In this document: positions 38,021 to 48,212 of the stretch, piece after piece | How the letters are laid out: each line of letters starts with the position of its first letter | Numbering within the stretch: the first letter of the stretch is position 1 | From: an uncultured Granulosicoccaceae bacterium | Lineage (GTDB): Bacteria; Pseudomonadota; Gammaproteobacteria; Granulosicoccales; Granulosicoccaceae | Assembly: GCA_937957915.1 (NCBI GenBank) | Contig: CALGNZ010000031.1 | Span: 1-64,000, forward strand | Direction: 5' to 3' | Length of the DNA stretch: 64,000 bases | Notes under the pieces: model-generated | Seen by the model: the letters and a program-made list of their open reading frames with translations, nothing else | What the model was told of the DNA's origin: nothing | The model's database searches: none | Program-made: the position numbers and the translations under genes

Positions 38021-38493
38021 GCAAGGTTCCACTTACGGCGGCAGGTGCAGAGGCACTCAGAGAAGAACTGACCGATCTCAAATCAAATCAGCGACCACGT
38101 GTCATACAGGCAATAGCAGAGGCCCGTGAACACGGCGACCTCAAAGAAAATGCCGAGTACCACGCGGCGCGCGAGCAGCAAAGTTTTATCGAAGGGCGGA
38201 TCAAGGACATTGAGGGCAAGTTGTCGAACGCGCAGGTGATTGATGTCACGCAGATGAATGCCGACGGCAAAGTGATCTTTGGTGCCACTGTTGAACTGAC
38301 CGATCTCGATGACGACAAATCTGTAACGTACAAAATAGTCGGTGAAGATGAAGCGGACATCAAGCAGGGTTTGATAAGCTACAGCTCTCCGCTGGCTCGA
38401 GCCATAATCGGCAAATCGGAAGGCGATGACGTTGAATTTGAAGCACCGGGTGGCATGCGAGAGTACGAGATCGGTTCGGTGACCTACATTTGA
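38017..38493 (+). CDS. greA: Transcription elongation factor GreA
   Basis: Protein of 158 residues, the normal GreA length. The N-terminal coiled coil carries the tip motif [16 protein letters not shown] with the acidic residues that enter the RNA polymerase secondary channel, and the C-terminal FKBP-like domain ends [20 protein letters not shown]. It stimulates cleavage of backtracked RNA. Translational coupling to carB (ATGA) and the GAGGAG before its ATG indicate one carAB-greA operon. Confidence 0.96.
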   Translation: MSKVPLTAAGAEALREELTDLKSNQRPRVIQAIAEAREHGDLKENAEYHAAREQQSFIEGRIKDIEGKLSNAQVIDVTQMNADGKVIFGATVELTDLDDDKSVTYKIVGEDEADIKQGLISYSSPLARAIIGKSEGDDVEFEAPGGMREYEIGSVTYI

Positions 38494-38651
38494 GGGGGGT
38501 TAAGCCTGCCAGGTGTGAATTGTCGAGTGTAAATTCAGGGGCGGTTGTTAATACAACAGTAGCAGGCTGTCAGTTCGCGTTGAGGTAATGATCTTTATGC
38601 TGTTCTGTTCGTATAACAATAGTTATACAAGGAAAGCAGTGCTGGAAAGAA

Positions 38652-38680
38652 AAGGCAGCCTTGTGAGTAGAGACTGCCTG
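38652..38680 (-). terminator. Putative terminator between greA and yhbY
   Basis: Stem AGGCAG (38653-38658) and CTGCCT (38674-38679). On the minus strand the stem is followed by TTTCTTTCC, fitting termination of yhbY. On the plus strand the next bases end in a run of seven T about 15 bases on, so greA could also stop here. Confidence 0.42.
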
Positions 38681-38689
38681 GATGCCGGG

Positions 38690-38989
38690 CTATTTTTTTG
38701 CAAACACGATCACCGGTTTTTCATGGTTACGGCGAAATAACACGGCCGTTTGACCAACCTGCTGAACGATGTTTGCTTTGGCAGCTTCTGCGAGTTGTGC
38801 TATCGCTGCACTGCGGGCGTCACGGTCACCAACACTGACCTTGATTTTGATCAGCTCGTGATGCGACAGCGCAATCTCCAATTCGGACATAACTGCGTCA
38901 GTAACGCCTTTTTGTCCTATTCTTACTACAGGTGCCAAAGCATGGCAAAGCGACTTCAGGTGTTTGGTTTGCTGCTGATTTGGTATCAT
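38690..38989 (-). CDS. yhbY: YhbY/CRS1-type RNA-binding protein
   Basis: Protein of 99 residues from the ATG at 38989, which has CAGGA seven bases upstream and gives the family's usual length (E. coli 97); the longer frame to 39187 would overlap rlmE. CRM-domain marks: LAPVVRIGQKGVTDAVMSE near the N-terminus, ELIKIKVS, and the end GQTAVLFRRNHEKP. The family binds pre-50S ribosomal particles. Divergent from rlmE, a common arrangement near greA and ftsH. Confidence 0.92.
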   Translation of the reverse strand: MIPNQQQTKHLKSLCHALAPVVRIGQKGVTDAVMSELEIALSHHELIKIKVSVGDRDARSAAIAQLAEAAKANIVQQVGQTAVLFRRNHEKPVIVFAKK

Positions 38990-39105
38990 CAAGGGTTCCT
39001 GGCTGGCCATTCTTATTTTAACGGTAAAATCTGGGGCATGCCCGAATTTAATCCCTTTTTGAACAATCGGTCGACCAATCGCTTTTCTCACGTGGAGCGT
39101 CGAGG

Positions 39106-39729
39106 GTGAGTCGCAGTAAGAGCAGCAAGCGCTGGCTCGACGAGCACCACGCTGATAGTTATGTGAAAAAGTCGAGGGTGCAGTCATATCGCTCCAGGGC
39201 GGTATACAAGCTGGCGGAAATCGATGAGCGAGACAAACTGATACAGCCGAATCAGTGTGTTATTGAGCTGGGTGCTGCCCCCGGTGGCTGGACCCAGTAT
39301 GTGGCGCAGAATATGTCAGCGAAGGGTTTTTTGCTGGCGGTGGATATTTTACAGATGGATCCTGTCGAAGGTGCGCATGTACTGGAGGCAGATTTTACTG
39401 AACAGGAAACTCTGGACCAGATGCGTGACATTCTGAACGGCCGGCAGGCCGACCTTGTATTGTCCGATATGGCCCCCAACTTCACTGGGCAGCCAGCGGT
39501 GGATCAGCCCAGATCTATCCACCTGGCTGAATTGGCACTGGATATGTGTGGAGAGTTCCTGCGAGACGGTGGTTCGTTGCTGGTTAAAACGTTCCAGGGT
39601 GCCGGTTTCGAAGGATTGACCCGAGATCTTCGAAGTGCGTTCGACGTTGTAAAAACACGCAAACCGTCGGCTTCGAGGCAGCGCAGCAGGGAAGTATACT
39701 TGCTGGCGAAAGGCAGACGAGCGCGGTAA
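39106..39729 (+). CDS. rlmE: 23S rRNA U2552 2'-O-methyltransferase
   Basis: Protein of 207 residues starting at GTG. RlmE/FtsJ tetrad residues can be placed: Lys35 (RAVYKL), Asp121 (LSDMAPN), Lys about 161 (LLVKTFQG) and Glu about 198 (SREVYLLAKG). The SAM site is IELGAAPGGWTQYV (53-66). It methylates the A-loop of 23S rRNA late in 50S assembly. About 58 bases before ftsH, with which it is usually co-transcribed. Confidence 0.95.
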   Translation: MSRSKSSKRWLDEHHADSYVKKSRVQSYRSRAVYKLAEIDERDKLIQPNQCVIELGAAPGGWTQYVAQNMSAKGFLLAVDILQMDPVEGAHVLEADFTEQETLDQMRDILNGRQADLVLSDMAPNFTGQPAVDQPRSIHLAELALDMCGEFLRDGGSLLVKTFQGAGFEGLTRDLRSAFDVVKTRKPSASRQRSREVYLLAKGRRAR

Positions 39730-39787
39730 TAGGGTATAAACTGATGTGTAACGGGCATCATTGCAGAACTTTTGAGGCAATTGCAGC

Positions 39788-41752
39788 TTGAACGACCTTC
39801 TAAAAAATGTACTTCTTTGGGTAGTTATCGCCGTCATTCTGGTGGCGGTGTTTAATAATCTTGGCGGCCAGGCACAACTTGGCAACCAGATTAGCTACTC
39901 TGACTTTATTAATGACGTCAAAACCGGACAGGTTGAGTCGGCGACTATATCTGGCAGAGATATTACTGGTCAGCTGCGTGGCTCCAGTGGCTCGTTCAAT
40001 ACCTACAGCCCTGAGACAGACAATCGTTCGCTGATTGGTGATCTGCTTGATGCAGGTGTCGAAATAAAGGCAGAGCCGCCGGAAAATCCGAATTTTCTGT
40101 TGCAATTGCTGCTAAACACATTCCCGTTTCTGTTGTTCATCGGCATCTGGATTTACTTTATGCGGCAAATGCAGGGTGGCGGCGGTGGTCGCGGCGCCAT
40201 GTCGTTTGGCAAGAGTAAAGCTCGCCTGATGAATGAAGACCAGGTCAAAGTAACGTTTGCTGATGTTGCCGGTGTCGAAGAGGCCAAAGACGAAGTCGAA
40301 GAGCTCGTTGAGTTCCTGCGCGATCCAGGCAAATTCCAGAAGCTGGGCGGTAAAATTCCGCGTGGCGTTTTGCTGGTCGGCTCCCCGGGTACCGGTAAAA
40401 CACTGCTTGCCAAGGCGATAGCCGGCGAGGCGAAGGTGCCGTTTTTTACCATTTCCGGTTCAGATTTTGTCGAAATGTTCGTCGGTGTTGGTGCTTCACG
40501 TGTTCGCGACATGTTTGAGCAGGCGAAAAAACATGCACCGTGCATTATATTCATTGACGAAATCGATGCCGTTGGCCGACATCGTGGCGCGGGCCTGGGC
40601 GGCGGACACGACGAACGCGAGCAAACATTGAATCAACTGCTGGTCGAGATGGATGGTTTCGAGGGTAATGAAGGTATTATCGTTATCGCAGCCACCAACC
40701 GTCCGGACGTCCTTGATCCGGCGCTGCTGCGCCCTGGTCGCTTTGACAGGCAGGTTGTTGTGCCCTTACCAGACGTGCGTGGGCGCGAGCAAATTCTGCG
40801 TGTTCACATGAGTAAAGTGCCGGTCGCAGACGATGTTCGCCCTGATTTGATTGCTCGTGGCACACCTGGATTTTCCGGTGCCGACCTGGCCAACCTTGTT
40901 AACGAGGCGGCGTTGTTTGCTGCGCGTGCAGACAAAAAGCTCGTTGAAATGAGCGAGTTTGAGCATGCCAAAGACAAAATAATGATGGGTGCAGAGCGTC
41001 GCTCGATGGTAATGAGTGAGGACGAGAAAAAGCTCACCGCCTATCACGAAGCAGGGCACGCGATTGTCGGACGACTAGTGCCGGATCATGATCCGGTGTA
41101 CAAAGTGACGATAATCCCTCGCGGCCGAGCGCTCGGGGTAACGATGTTCCTTCCTGAACAAGACAGATACAGCAACAGCAAGTTGGGTCTGGAAAGTAAA
41201 ATATCGGCGCTTTATGGTGGCCGCGTGGCGGAGGAGATCATCTTTGGCGCAGATAAAGTGACCACCGGTGCATCGAGTGATATCGAAAGGGCAACCGAAC
41301 TGGCGCGTAACATGGTCACCAAATGGGGGCTGTCGGATAACCTTGGGCCACTCGCGTACAGCGAAGAAGAAGGTGAGGTGTTCCTTGGTCGCAGCACCAG
41401 TCAGCCTAAACAGATTTCAGGTTCTACCAAAGAGTCGATTGATTCGGAGGTGCGTGCCATCATCGATCGAAACTACGATCGTGCGGAAGATATACTTCGC
41501 GAAAACCTCGATAAGCTGCATTTGATGTCCGAGGCGCTGATCAAATACGAAACAATCGATGTTGGCCAGATTGACGCAATCATGGAAGGTCGGATGCCTG
41601 ACCCGCCTTCGGGCTGGACTGACGACAGCAGCAGCGGTGGTGGTATTGGTGGTGCTGGTGTAAAAGTGGACAGCGATACCGTCAAAAAAGAGGACGGTGA
41701 GGCAGACGGCAGTGCGCCAGTGGCTGATCCCGACCCTGATCCTGCGAGCTGA
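39788..41752 (+). CDS. ftsH: ATP-dependent zinc metalloprotease FtsH
   Basis: Protein of 654 residues, starting at TTG (NDLLKNV) with GAGG about ten bases upstream. Two transmembrane helices (about 6-22 and 103-124) flank a periplasmic domain. The AAA+ module has Walker A GSPGTGKT (198-205), pore FVGVGA, Walker B IIFIDEID and the second region of homology [19 protein letters not shown]. The protease has the zinc site HEAGH (420-424). It degrades misfolded membrane proteins and, in enterics, LpxC and sigma32. A Ser/Gly and Asp/Pro-rich tail ends the protein. A strong terminator follows. Confidence 0.97.
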   Translation: MNDLLKNVLLWVVIAVILVAVFNNLGGQAQLGNQISYSDFINDVKTGQVESATISGRDITGQLRGSSGSFNTYSPETDNRSLIGDLLDAGVEIKAEPPENPNFLLQLLLNTFPFLLFIGIWIYFMRQMQGGGGGRGAMSFGKSKARLMNEDQVKVTFADVAGVEEAKDEVEELVEFLRDPGKFQKLGGKIPRGVLLVGSPGTGKTLLAKAIAGEAKVPFFTISGSDFVEMFVGVGASRVRDMFEQAKKHAPCIIFIDEIDAVGRHRGAGLGGGHDEREQTLNQLLVEMDGFEGNEGIIVIAATNRPDVLDPALLRPGRFDRQVVVPLPDVRGREQILRVHMSKVPVADDVRPDLIARGTPGFSGADLANLVNEAALFAARADKKLVEMSEFEHAKDKIMMGAERRSMVMSEDEKKLTAYHEAGHAIVGRLVPDHDPVYKVTIIPRGRALGVTMFLPEQDRYSNSKLGLESKISALYGGRVAEEIIFGADKVTTGASSDIERATELARNMVTKWGLSDNLGPLAYSEEEGEVFLGRSTSQPKQISGSTKESIDSEVRAIIDRNYDRAEDILRENLDKLHLMSEALIKYETIDVGQIDAIMEGRMPDPPSGWTDDSSSGGGIGGAGVKVDSDTVKKEDGEADGSAPVADPDPDPAS

Positions 41753-41772
41753 TTTCCAGCCGCTGCTCTGCA

Positions 41773-41806
41773 CAAAGCACACCTTGAGTGTGCTTTGTTC
41801 ATTTTT
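41773..41806 (+). terminator. Intrinsic terminator after ftsH
   Basis: Ten-base stem CAAAGCACAC/GTGTGCTTTG (41773-41797) with a five-base loop CTTGA, followed by TTCATTTTT. It closes the rlmE-ftsH unit. The folP gene that usually sits between ftsH and glmM is absent; the 215-base gap holds only this terminator and the glmM leader. Confidence 0.75.
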
Positions 41807-41973
41807 AATCGCAGCAGAGCGCTGTACTCTACTGCTGTGGTGTGTTGCCCATATTCTTGGTGTCGTGCCGGCACGGGTACCCGCACGGCGTTAGTCCTTC
41901 CAGCATAAAACTTGCGAGCACGGGCGGGTAGCGTCTGCGGTTGCGACGATTTCTTATATAACGGAGCTTGGGA

Positions 41974-43311
41974 ATGGCGAGAAAGTATTTCGGCACTGAT
42001 GGTATGCGCGGACGTGTTGGTGTCGAGCCGATGACCGCTGGTACGGTAATGAAACTCGGATGGGCTGCAGGGAAAGTGCTGGCCTCACAGGGTAACCGCG
42101 AGGTCATCATTGGCAAGGACACGCGAGTATCCGGCTATTTATTTGAATCTGCCCTGGAGGCAGGCCTGTCCTCAGCGGGAATCCATGTCAGGCTGCTGGG
42201 GCCAATGCCGACACCGGCTGTCGCCTACCTCACTCGAACCTTTCGCGCTGCCGCGGGCATCGTTATCAGTGCTTCACATAACCCTTACTACGACAACGGT
42301 GTGAAGTTCTTCTCGGCCGAAGGAACCAAGCTTCCTGATGAAACCGAGCAGGCTATCGAAGACATGATGGCCGAGGAAATGGAAACTGTCGATTCAGCAG
42401 AGCTGGGACGCGCCAACCGGGTAGACGATGCGCCAGGGCGCTATATCGAATTCTGCAAGAGCACCTTCCCGACCGGCGCCCGCCTCGATTCCATGAAGAT
42501 TGTTGTCGATTCAGCACATGGCGCGGCGTATCACATCGCCAAAGGCGTGTTCGAGGAACTCGGTGCCGAAGTTGTGGTGATTGGTGCAGAGCCCGATGGA
42601 CTGAATATCAATCGCGACTGCGGAGCAACATCACCGGATCTGCTGCGGGCACATGTGTTGATGGAACGGGCTGATGTCGGCGTGGCACTCGATGGTGATG
42701 CTGATCGGCTGATCATGATTGACCATCGCGGCGAAATTGTCGATGGCGACGAACTGCTTTACGTGCTGGTTAAAGCGCGTCTTGCGGCGGGCGAAAAAGT
42801 TGAGGGTGTCGCTGGCACTCTGATGAGCAATCTTGGCCTTGAGCATGGCCTGCGTGACCTCGGCGTCGACTTTGTTCGCTCTAAGGTCGGAGACCGTTAT
42901 GTGCTGGAAGAGTTACGCAATCGTGGCTGGAAACTGGGTGGGGAGTCATCTGGTCATATTATTTGTCTCGATCGCACAACCACTGGAGACGGTCTGGTAG
43001 CCGCTTTGCAAATACTGGCTTACGTTCAGGAGGCTGGTGAGCCCCTGGCGGTACTGCGTGGTGGCATGACTCGTTACCCGCAGGTGCTTGTGAATGTACC
43101 GCTGAACCATCGTGAAGCGCTAAACGACAACCCGCTGGTACAGGATGTCGTCGCAGAGGCTGAGCGCGAGCTCGGAGATGCGGGTCGCGTGCTGTTGCGA
43201 CCATCAGGCACGGAGCCGGTCGTGCGAGTTATGGTAGAAGGCAGGGTCGCCAATGATGTTGAAAAGATTTGCCATCGTGTCGCGGAGGCAGTCGGCAAAG
43301 TGTTGGGATAG
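41974..43311 (+). CDS. glmM: Phosphoglucosamine mutase
   Basis: Protein of 445 residues from the ATG at 41974, eight bases after GGAG; a TTG two codons upstream is not needed. Alpha-D-phosphohexomutase marks: N-terminal [11 protein letters not shown], phosphoserine loop [12 protein letters not shown] with Ser101, Mg site DGDADR, sugar loop GGESSGH and phosphate site [15 protein letters not shown]. It converts glucosamine-6-phosphate to glucosamine-1-phosphate for UDP-GlcNAc, feeding peptidoglycan and lipopolysaccharide synthesis. Confidence 0.97.
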   Translation: MARKYFGTDGMRGRVGVEPMTAGTVMKLGWAAGKVLASQGNREVIIGKDTRVSGYLFESALEAGLSSAGIHVRLLGPMPTPAVAYLTRTFRAAAGIVISASHNPYYDNGVKFFSAEGTKLPDETEQAIEDMMAEEMETVDSAELGRANRVDDAPGRYIEFCKSTFPTGARLDSMKIVVDSAHGAAYHIAKGVFEELGAEVVVIGAEPDGLNINRDCGATSPDLLRAHVLMERADVGVALDGDADRLIMIDHRGEIVDGDELLYVLVKARLAAGEKVEGVAGTLMSNLGLEHGLRDLGVDFVRSKVGDRYVLEELRNRGWKLGGESSGHIICLDRTTTGDGLVAALQILAYVQEAGEPLAVLRGGMTRYPQVLVNVPLNHREALNDNPLVQDVVAEAERELGDAGRVLLRPSGTEPVVRVMVEGRVANDVEKICHRVAEAVGKVLG

Positions 43312-43647
43312 AAAGCTCGACGCCGCATCGTTCAGTTGGCGATTGTGCGCCTGGCATTCATGAGCGTGTTCGCTGGTGCAGTCGATTCGTGCTGCCGCCA
43401 CCAGTAGCTTTCGTTCGAGCTGTTTTGGTAGTTGTTGTTTTGGTGGTTGCCAGTGAAAAAACGCCTCCGCTGACATGGCTGGCGAGGGCTGATTAGAATT
43501 TCCTCAGTATGTAACTACACTTATCTATAATCCGAGTGCGACTTTGGATTGCAATTTGGTGGTGCGCGGGTTAGTCTTGCGCGCTTTTGAAGGGCCAATA
43601 GCTTGGCCACCCGTAAACCTGTCACACTCGTGACCGAGACAACCCAC
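43312..43647. other. Spacer between glmM and tpiA
   Basis: No supported gene. A TATAAT hexamer at 43526-43531 is a candidate -10 for tpiA, though the matching -35 position is poor. A minus-strand frame here has no protein character. Confidence 0.4.
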
Positions 43648-44409
43648 ATGCGTTCTCCCTTCGTTGCCGGCAACTGGAAGCTTAACGGCTCTCGCAGTAG
43701 TGTCAGCTCCCTGGCCAGTGAAATCGCCAGTGCGCCAGCGAGTAATGTCGAAGTTGTTATCTGCCCTGTCAGTCTGCACCTGTCTGAGGTGGCTCAGGCC
43801 ATCGCCGGATCGTCGGTGAAACTCGGCGCGCAGAATGCCTGCGCTGCAGAAGCGGGTGCCTACACTGGTGAAGTTTCATCCACCATGCTGGCTGAATACG
43901 GGTGTGAGTTTGTCATTGTTGGCCACTCAGAGAGACGGACACTTTTCGGTGAAACAGACTCTCAATGTGCAGAGCGGCACGCTGCAGTTCAGCGGGCTGG
44001 TCTGACTTCCATTTTTTGTATTGGCGAGAGTTTGCAGGAACGCGAGTCTGACCAGACTTTCAGCGTAGTCGAGAGACAACTGAACGCGTTGATTGATGTG
44101 TCAGGAGACCAGGCGTTTGAAAATACTGTGGTGGCTTACGAGCCGGTCTGGGCAATAGGTACCGGCAAGACAGCTAGCCCCGAACAGGCTCAGGCAGTGC
44201 ACGCGCACATTCGTCAATACATAGCCGGTCATAATGCTGATGCTGCAGATGCCGTTCAGATTCTGTATGGCGGCAGTGTCAATGCTGGCAACGCAGCAGA
44301 TTTGTTTGCCAACGCAGACATTGATGGCGGGCTGATTGGTGGTGCGGCACTCAAGAGCAAAGATTTCTTAGCTATCTGTGACGCGGCAAGCCGCAGTCAA
44401 GACAGCTGA
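43648..44409 (+). CDS. tpiA: Triosephosphate isomerase
   Basis: Protein of 253 residues from ATG at 43648 (MRSPFVAGNWKLNG), the normal family length; the frame opens 15 codons earlier at a TTG. Catalytic residues are in place: Lys11 in NWKLNG, the electrophile His in IVGHSERR, and the base Glu in AYEPVWAIGTG followed by the flexible loop GTGKTA; the phosphate loop is YGGSVNAGN. It interconverts dihydroxyacetone phosphate and glyceraldehyde-3-phosphate in the cytoplasm. Followed 27 bases later by secG. Confidence 0.97.
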   Translation: MRSPFVAGNWKLNGSRSSVSSLASEIASAPASNVEVVICPVSLHLSEVAQAIAGSSVKLGAQNACAAEAGAYTGEVSSTMLAEYGCEFVIVGHSERRTLFGETDSQCAERHAAVQRAGLTSIFCIGESLQERESDQTFSVVERQLNALIDVSGDQAFENTVVAYEPVWAIGTGKTASPEQAQAVHAHIRQYIAGHNADAADAVQILYGGSVNAGNAADLFANADIDGGLIGGAALKSKDFLAICDAASRSQDS

Positions 44410-44436
44410 TAACCAATTTAGCGGATCAATGAATCG

Positions 44437-44910
44437 ATGCAAACTATTGCACTGGTAATACATGTTTTTTTAGCACTCGGTGTAATCGGTCTGGTGCTGA
44501 TACAACATGGTAAAGGGGCTGATGCCGGGGCTGCCTTCGGCAGCGGCGCATCATCAACTGTTTTCGGATCGAGAGGCTCGGGCTCATTTCTAACCAGAAT
44601 GACAACGGCGTTTGCGCTGGCCTTTTTCTGTACCAGTATGATGTTGTTCTACCTTGCTTCACAACGAACGTCGACGATAGGAAGTGTTATTGATGGTGTG
44701 TCGATTCCCGAAGTTCAGGAGTCTGTGCAGCCAGCTGTAGAATCAGACCTGCCCGCAACTCCAGGTGCTGACAGCAGTGAGTCTGATCTTCCTGCTGCGC
44801 CTTCATCGACATCCTCAACGTCGTCGACAGAAAGTTCAACCGGAACGTCTGAATCTGATCTGCCTGCAGTCAATGCACCGGCAGAACAGCAACCTGCAGC
44901 TAAGGAATAA
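44437..44910 (+). CDS. secG: Protein translocase subunit SecG
   Basis: Protein of 157 residues. The first 75 form the standard SecG core: two transmembrane helices (IALVIHVFLALGVIGLVLI and the AFALAFFCTSMMLFYL segment) joined by the conserved loop QHGKGADAGAAFGSGAS with SSTVFGSRG. SecG supports SecYE/SecA during export. The remaining half is a Ser/Thr/Pro-rich tail with ESDLPA repeated three times, longer than usual, expected to face the periplasm and be disordered. Upstream of tRNA-Leu, the usual gammaproteobacterial order. Confidence 0.93.
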   Translation: MQTIALVIHVFLALGVIGLVLIQHGKGADAGAAFGSGASSTVFGSRGSGSFLTRMTTAFALAFFCTSMMLFYLASQRTSTIGSVIDGVSIPEVQESVQPAVESDLPATPGADSSESDLPAAPSSTSSTSSTESSTGTSESDLPAVNAPAEQQPAAKE

Positions 44911-45025
44911 GCGGGTGATGCAAACCTGTTGCACTGTTAATACGTAAAACAGTTCGTTAGAGGTAAATTTACTCAACTCTGGGTGGCGGTCTGGTTTAAA
45001 ATATCGCTCTCAGGGAACACACATT

Positions 45026-45110
45026 GCCGACGTGGTGGAATTGGTAGACACGCTATCTTGAGGGGGTAGTGGCGTAAGCCGTCCCGGTTCGAGTCCGGGC
45101 GTCGGCACCA
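45026..45110 (+). tRNA. tRNA-Leu (GAG)
   Basis: 85 bases, cloverleaf drawn by hand. Acceptor GCCGACG pairs with CGTCGGC, discriminator A, and CCA is encoded. Anticodon stem CTATC/GGTAG encloses loop TTGAGGG with anticodon GAG, reading CUC and CUU. A long variable arm (TGGCGTAAGCC) marks a class II tRNA; T-arm CCCGG-TTCGAGT-CCGGG. It sits between secG and nuoA. Confidence 0.96.
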
Positions 45111-45124
45111 TCTGTTTGTTCGAA

Positions 45125-45149
45125 CAGGGTTTAACTACAGGAAACCCTG
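45125..45149 (+). other. Hairpin after tRNA-Leu
   Basis: Eight-base stem CAGGGTTT/AAACCCTG with a nine-base loop, 15 bases after the tRNA. No U-run follows. It may act in 3-prime processing of the tRNA or as a partial stop before the nuo genes. Confidence 0.35.
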
Positions 45150-45333
45150 CCTGTAAGATTCCAGACGCTGGTCTTTATTTCATAACGGCCGAATACAGGT
45201 AGAGAACTCTTGTAGATCTTTCCAGGTGTATTGTTGTTGTACTTACACTGGACGATTTTTGCGCCGGTTGATTTTGCACCGGAATTGCAGAGAGATATTA
45301 ACCAGGGTCAATACAGCCTGCACGGGGTTACTT

Positions 45334-45690
45334 ATGCTCGCCAACTACTTTCCTATTTTAGTGTTTATTGGTATCGCACTTGTGTTCGGAGCGGTCCTTT
45401 TGTTACTCGGTACTCTGGTGGGGCCAACGGCTCCAAATACAGAGAAGAACTCACCGTACGAGTGCGGTTTTGAGGCGTTCGAAGACTCGAGGATGAAATT
45501 CGACGTTCGTTACTATCTGGTGGCGATACTGTTTATTATTTTTGATCTTGAGATTGCTTTCCTGTTCCCATGGGCAGTAGTGCTCGACACCATCGGCGTT
45601 GAAGCTTTTGCCGCTATGGGTGTTTTTCTCGGGATACTATTGATTGGTTTTATTTATGAGTGGAAAAAGGGAGCGCTGGAATGGGAATAG
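45334..45690 (+). CDS. nuoA: NADH-quinone oxidoreductase subunit A
   Basis: Protein of 118 residues from ATG at 45334 ([12 protein letters not shown]); the frame extends 36 codons upstream but those lack membrane character. Three transmembrane helices; the conserved loop [24 protein letters not shown], quoted here only as its core YECGFEAF, lines the quinone channel. First gene of the complete nuo operon. Its last codons overlap the nuoB start by 10 bases. Confidence 0.95.
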   Translation: MLANYFPILVFIGIALVFGAVLLLLGTLVGPTAPNTEKNSPYECGFEAFEDSRMKFDVRYYLVAILFIIFDLEIAFLFPWAVVLDTIGVEAFAAMGVFLGILLIGFIYEWKKGALEWE

Positions 45691-46160
45691 AAGCGGTTCT
45701 CGATAAGGGTTTTATAACCACTTCGACCGATAAACTGGTCAACTGGGCCAGAACCGGCTCGATGTGGCCCATGACTTTTGGTCTTGCCTGCTGCGCCGTA
45801 GAGATGATGCACGCGGGTGCGGCGCGCTATGATCTGGATCGATTCGGTATCGTCTTCAGACCAAGCCCCAGACAATCTGACGTTATGATTGTCGCAGGCA
45901 CGCTGGTTAACAAGATGGCCCCGGCATTGCGCAAGGTCTATGACCAGATGCCCGATCCGAAATGGGTAATCTCGATGGGGTCCTGTGCGAACGGTGGTGG
46001 TTACTATCACTACAGTTACGCTGTCGTGCGAGGCTGTGATCGAATAATTCCCGTCGACATTTATGTGCCTGGCTGTCCGCCTACGGCGGAGGCCCTGCTG
46101 TATGGAATCATACAGCTGCAAAACAAGATAAAACGCCCCAACGTAATTGCCCGCACATGA
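45681..46160 (+). CDS. nuoB: NADH-quinone oxidoreductase subunit B
   Basis: Protein of 159 residues from the ATG at 45681 (GGGAG seven bases upstream). It carries the terminal cluster N2 through Cys37, Cys38 (GLACCAVE), Cys102 (GSCANGG) and Cys132 (PGCPPTAE). With NuoD it forms the quinone-reduction site of the peripheral arm. Confidence 0.97.
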   Translation: MGIEAVLDKGFITTSTDKLVNWARTGSMWPMTFGLACCAVEMMHAGAARYDLDRFGIVFRPSPRQSDVMIVAGTLVNKMAPALRKVYDQMPDPKWVISMGSCANGGGYYHYSYAVVRGCDRIIPVDIYVPGCPPTAEALLYGIIQLQNKIKRPNVIART

Positions 46161-46207
46161 GTCATATCACAGTGACAAGGGCACAGCGAACAGGTGGTGG
46201 ATAGCCA

Positions 46208-46966
46208 ATGAATAAAAAAGCGACACAAAGCACGCTGGCGCAAGACCTCAAGGCGCTTGCGCTCGACGGCGTTAACGAAATAAACGTTGATGTTGGCGAG
46301 ACAGAAGTTGTTGTTAATCCAGACAAGCTCATTGAAGTTGCCACAGCTCTGCGCGATCAACTGCACTTTGAACAACTGATAGATGTGTGTGGTGTGGACT
46401 ACCTGCTGTACGGCAAAGATGAGTGGAATACCGACACGTCGGCAGCCGAAGGTTTCAGTCGCGGGGTAGCGGCGGGGACTGCCGTCGGACGCATGAGTTT
46501 TGGTGATGAGGTAGAGCCGCTTGCTGATGGCGAGTCACGCTTTGCGTCGGTGTATCAGTTATTGTCATTGAAGAACAATCGACGCCTGCGAGTAAAGGTT
46601 TTTGCGAACGATAACGAATTTCCGGTGGTGCCGTCAGTTACGGAAATCTGGTCGAGCGCCGAATGGCCTGAACGTGAGTCTTTCGATTTGCTCGGTATTC
46701 ACTACGAGGGGCATCCGGATTTGCGTCGCCTGCTAACAGACTATGGTTTTGTAGGGCATCCGTTCCGCAAGGACTTTCCGCTGATTGGCAACGTTGAAAT
46801 GCGTTATGACCCGCAGAAGAAGCGGGTTATCTACGAGCCCGTCACGATAGAACCACGGGTTTTGGTGCCGAGGGTTATTCGAAAAACGACGCGCAAGGTA
46901 CCGGATGTAGCAGATGATTCAACGTCTGCAGAGTCAGACGCTGCGGAGAGTAAAGCCGATGCCTGA
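46208..46966 (+). CDS. nuoC: NADH-quinone oxidoreductase subunit C
   Basis: Protein of 252 residues. The 30-kDa subunit hallmark [20 protein letters not shown] is near residues 156-175, followed by [11 protein letters not shown] hydrophilic insert around residues 75-105 ([11 protein letters not shown] to VEPLADGES) and an acidic Ser/Ala-rich tail make it longer than usual. Separate from nuoD, unlike the fused nuoCD of enterics. Overlaps the nuoD start by eight bases. Confidence 0.95.
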   Translation: MNKKATQSTLAQDLKALALDGVNEINVDVGETEVVVNPDKLIEVATALRDQLHFEQLIDVCGVDYLLYGKDEWNTDTSAAEGFSRGVAAGTAVGRMSFGDEVEPLADGESRFASVYQLLSLKNNRRLRVKVFANDNEFPVVPSVTEIWSSAEWPERESFDLLGIHYEGHPDLRRLLTDYGFVGHPFRKDFPLIGNVEMRYDPQKKRVIYEPVTIEPRVLVPRVIRKTTRKVPDVADDSTSAESDAAESKADA

Positions 46967-48212
46967 GATTCGTAACTACACACTTAACTTCGGGCCTCAG
47001 CATCCAGCCGCGCACGGTGTGTTGCGACTGATTCTGGAAATGGACGGTGAGGTTATCGATCGCGCTGATCCTCACGTAGGTCTGTTGCATCGGGGCACCG
47101 AGAAGCTGGCTGAGAGCAAACCCTATAACCAGACCATTGGTTACATGGATCGGCTCGACTACGTATCCATGATGTGCAACGAGCACGGCTACGTACTCGC
47201 CATCGAGAAATTGTTAGGCATCGAAGTGCCTGAGCGAGCGCAGTACATCCGCGTTATGTTCGATGAAGTCACCCGAATTCTGAATCACCTGATGTGGATC
47301 GGCGCGCACGGCCTTGATGTCGGTGCGATGTCCATGTTTCTGTATGCGTTTCGTGAGCGTGAAGACTTGATGGATTGCTACGAGGCTGTGTCCGGCGCCA
47401 GACTTCATGCAACCTACTATCGCCCTGGTGGCGTAGCGCGTGATCTGCCAGACAGCATGCCGCAATACGAGGCCTCTCGTTTTCGCAGTAAAAGCGAAGC
47501 CGCCAAACAAAACGAAGCGCGTCAGGGTTCAATGCTCGACTTCCTCGAAGATTTCACCAACCGCTTTCCTGGTTGTGTTGATGAGTACGAAACGCTATTG
47601 ACAGATAACCGTATCTGGAAACAACGTTTGGTCAGCATCGGCGTTGTCAGTCCGGAGCGCGCATTACAATTGGGCTTTACCGGCGCCATGCTGCGAGGCT
47701 CCGGTGTCGAATGGGATCTGCGCAAGAAGCAGCCCTACGAAGTTTACAATCGGATGAAATTTGATATACCGGTCGGCACCAATGGCGATTGTTATGACCG
47801 GTATCTGGTGCGCATGGAAGAGATGCGTCAGTCCAATAGCATTATCCAGCAATGTATCGCCTGGCTGCGTAACAACCCCGGTCCGGTATTAACCGAAGAT
47901 CACAAGATCGCACCACCCCGACGTGCAGACATGAAAGGTGATATGGAATCACTGATCCATCACTTCAAATTGTTTACCGAAGGGTTCTGCCTGCCTGCTG
48001 GCGAGGCCTATGCAGCAATAGAGGCTCCCAAGGGTGAGTTTGGTGCTTATCTGATTTCCGACGGTGCCAACAAACCCTATCGACTCAAAGTGCGGGCGCC
48101 CGGCTTTTATCACCTTGCCTCGTTAAACGAGATGGTGCAGGGGCACATGTTGTCAGATGTGGTCGCGGTTATTGGTACCCAGGATATCGTATTCGGCGAG
48201 GTAGACCGATGA
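46959..48212 (+). CDS. nuoD: NADH-quinone oxidoreductase subunit D
   Basis: Protein of 417 residues from the ATG at 46959 ([20 protein letters not shown]), preceded by GGAGAG; the frame opens 15 codons earlier. The 49-kDa subunit's quinone-site loop [12 protein letters not shown] is at 12-23, [12 protein letters not shown] follows, and the C-terminus has the usual [19 protein letters not shown]-like ending (core [13 protein letters not shown]). Forms the quinone pocket with NuoB. Overlaps nuoE by four bases. Confidence 0.97.
   Translation: MPEIRNYTLNFGPQHPAAHGVLRLILEMDGEVIDRADPHVGLLHRGTEKLAESKPYNQTIGYMDRLDYVSMMCNEHGYVLAIEKLLGIEVPERAQYIRVMFDEVTRILNHLMWIGAHGLDVGAMSMFLYAFREREDLMDCYEAVSGARLHATYYRPGGVARDLPDSMPQYEASRFRSKSEAAKQNEARQGSMLDFLEDFTNRFPGCVDEYETLLTDNRIWKQRLVSIGVVSPERALQLGFTGAMLRGSGVEWDLRKKQPYEVYNRMKFDIPVGTNGDCYDRYLVRMEEMRQSNSIIQQCIAWLRNNPGPVLTEDHKIAPPRRADMKGDMESLIHHFKLFTEGFCLPAGEAYAAIEAPKGEFGAYLISDGANKPYRLKVRAPGFYHLASLNEMVQGHMLSDVVAVIGTQDIVFGEVDR

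Noticed and set aside
38990-39187. N-terminal extension of YhbY
   Set aside because: Would overlap rlmE's start, has no family similarity, and an internal ATG with CAGGA gives the normal length.
45226-45333. N-terminal extension of NuoA
   Set aside because: Residues are Cys/Arg-rich without membrane character; ATG at 45334 matches the family start.
45326-45360. Sigma70 promoter directly before nuoA
   Set aside because: Only weak -35/-10 matches (TTGCAC/TATTAA, 16-base spacer) could be found, not enough to call.
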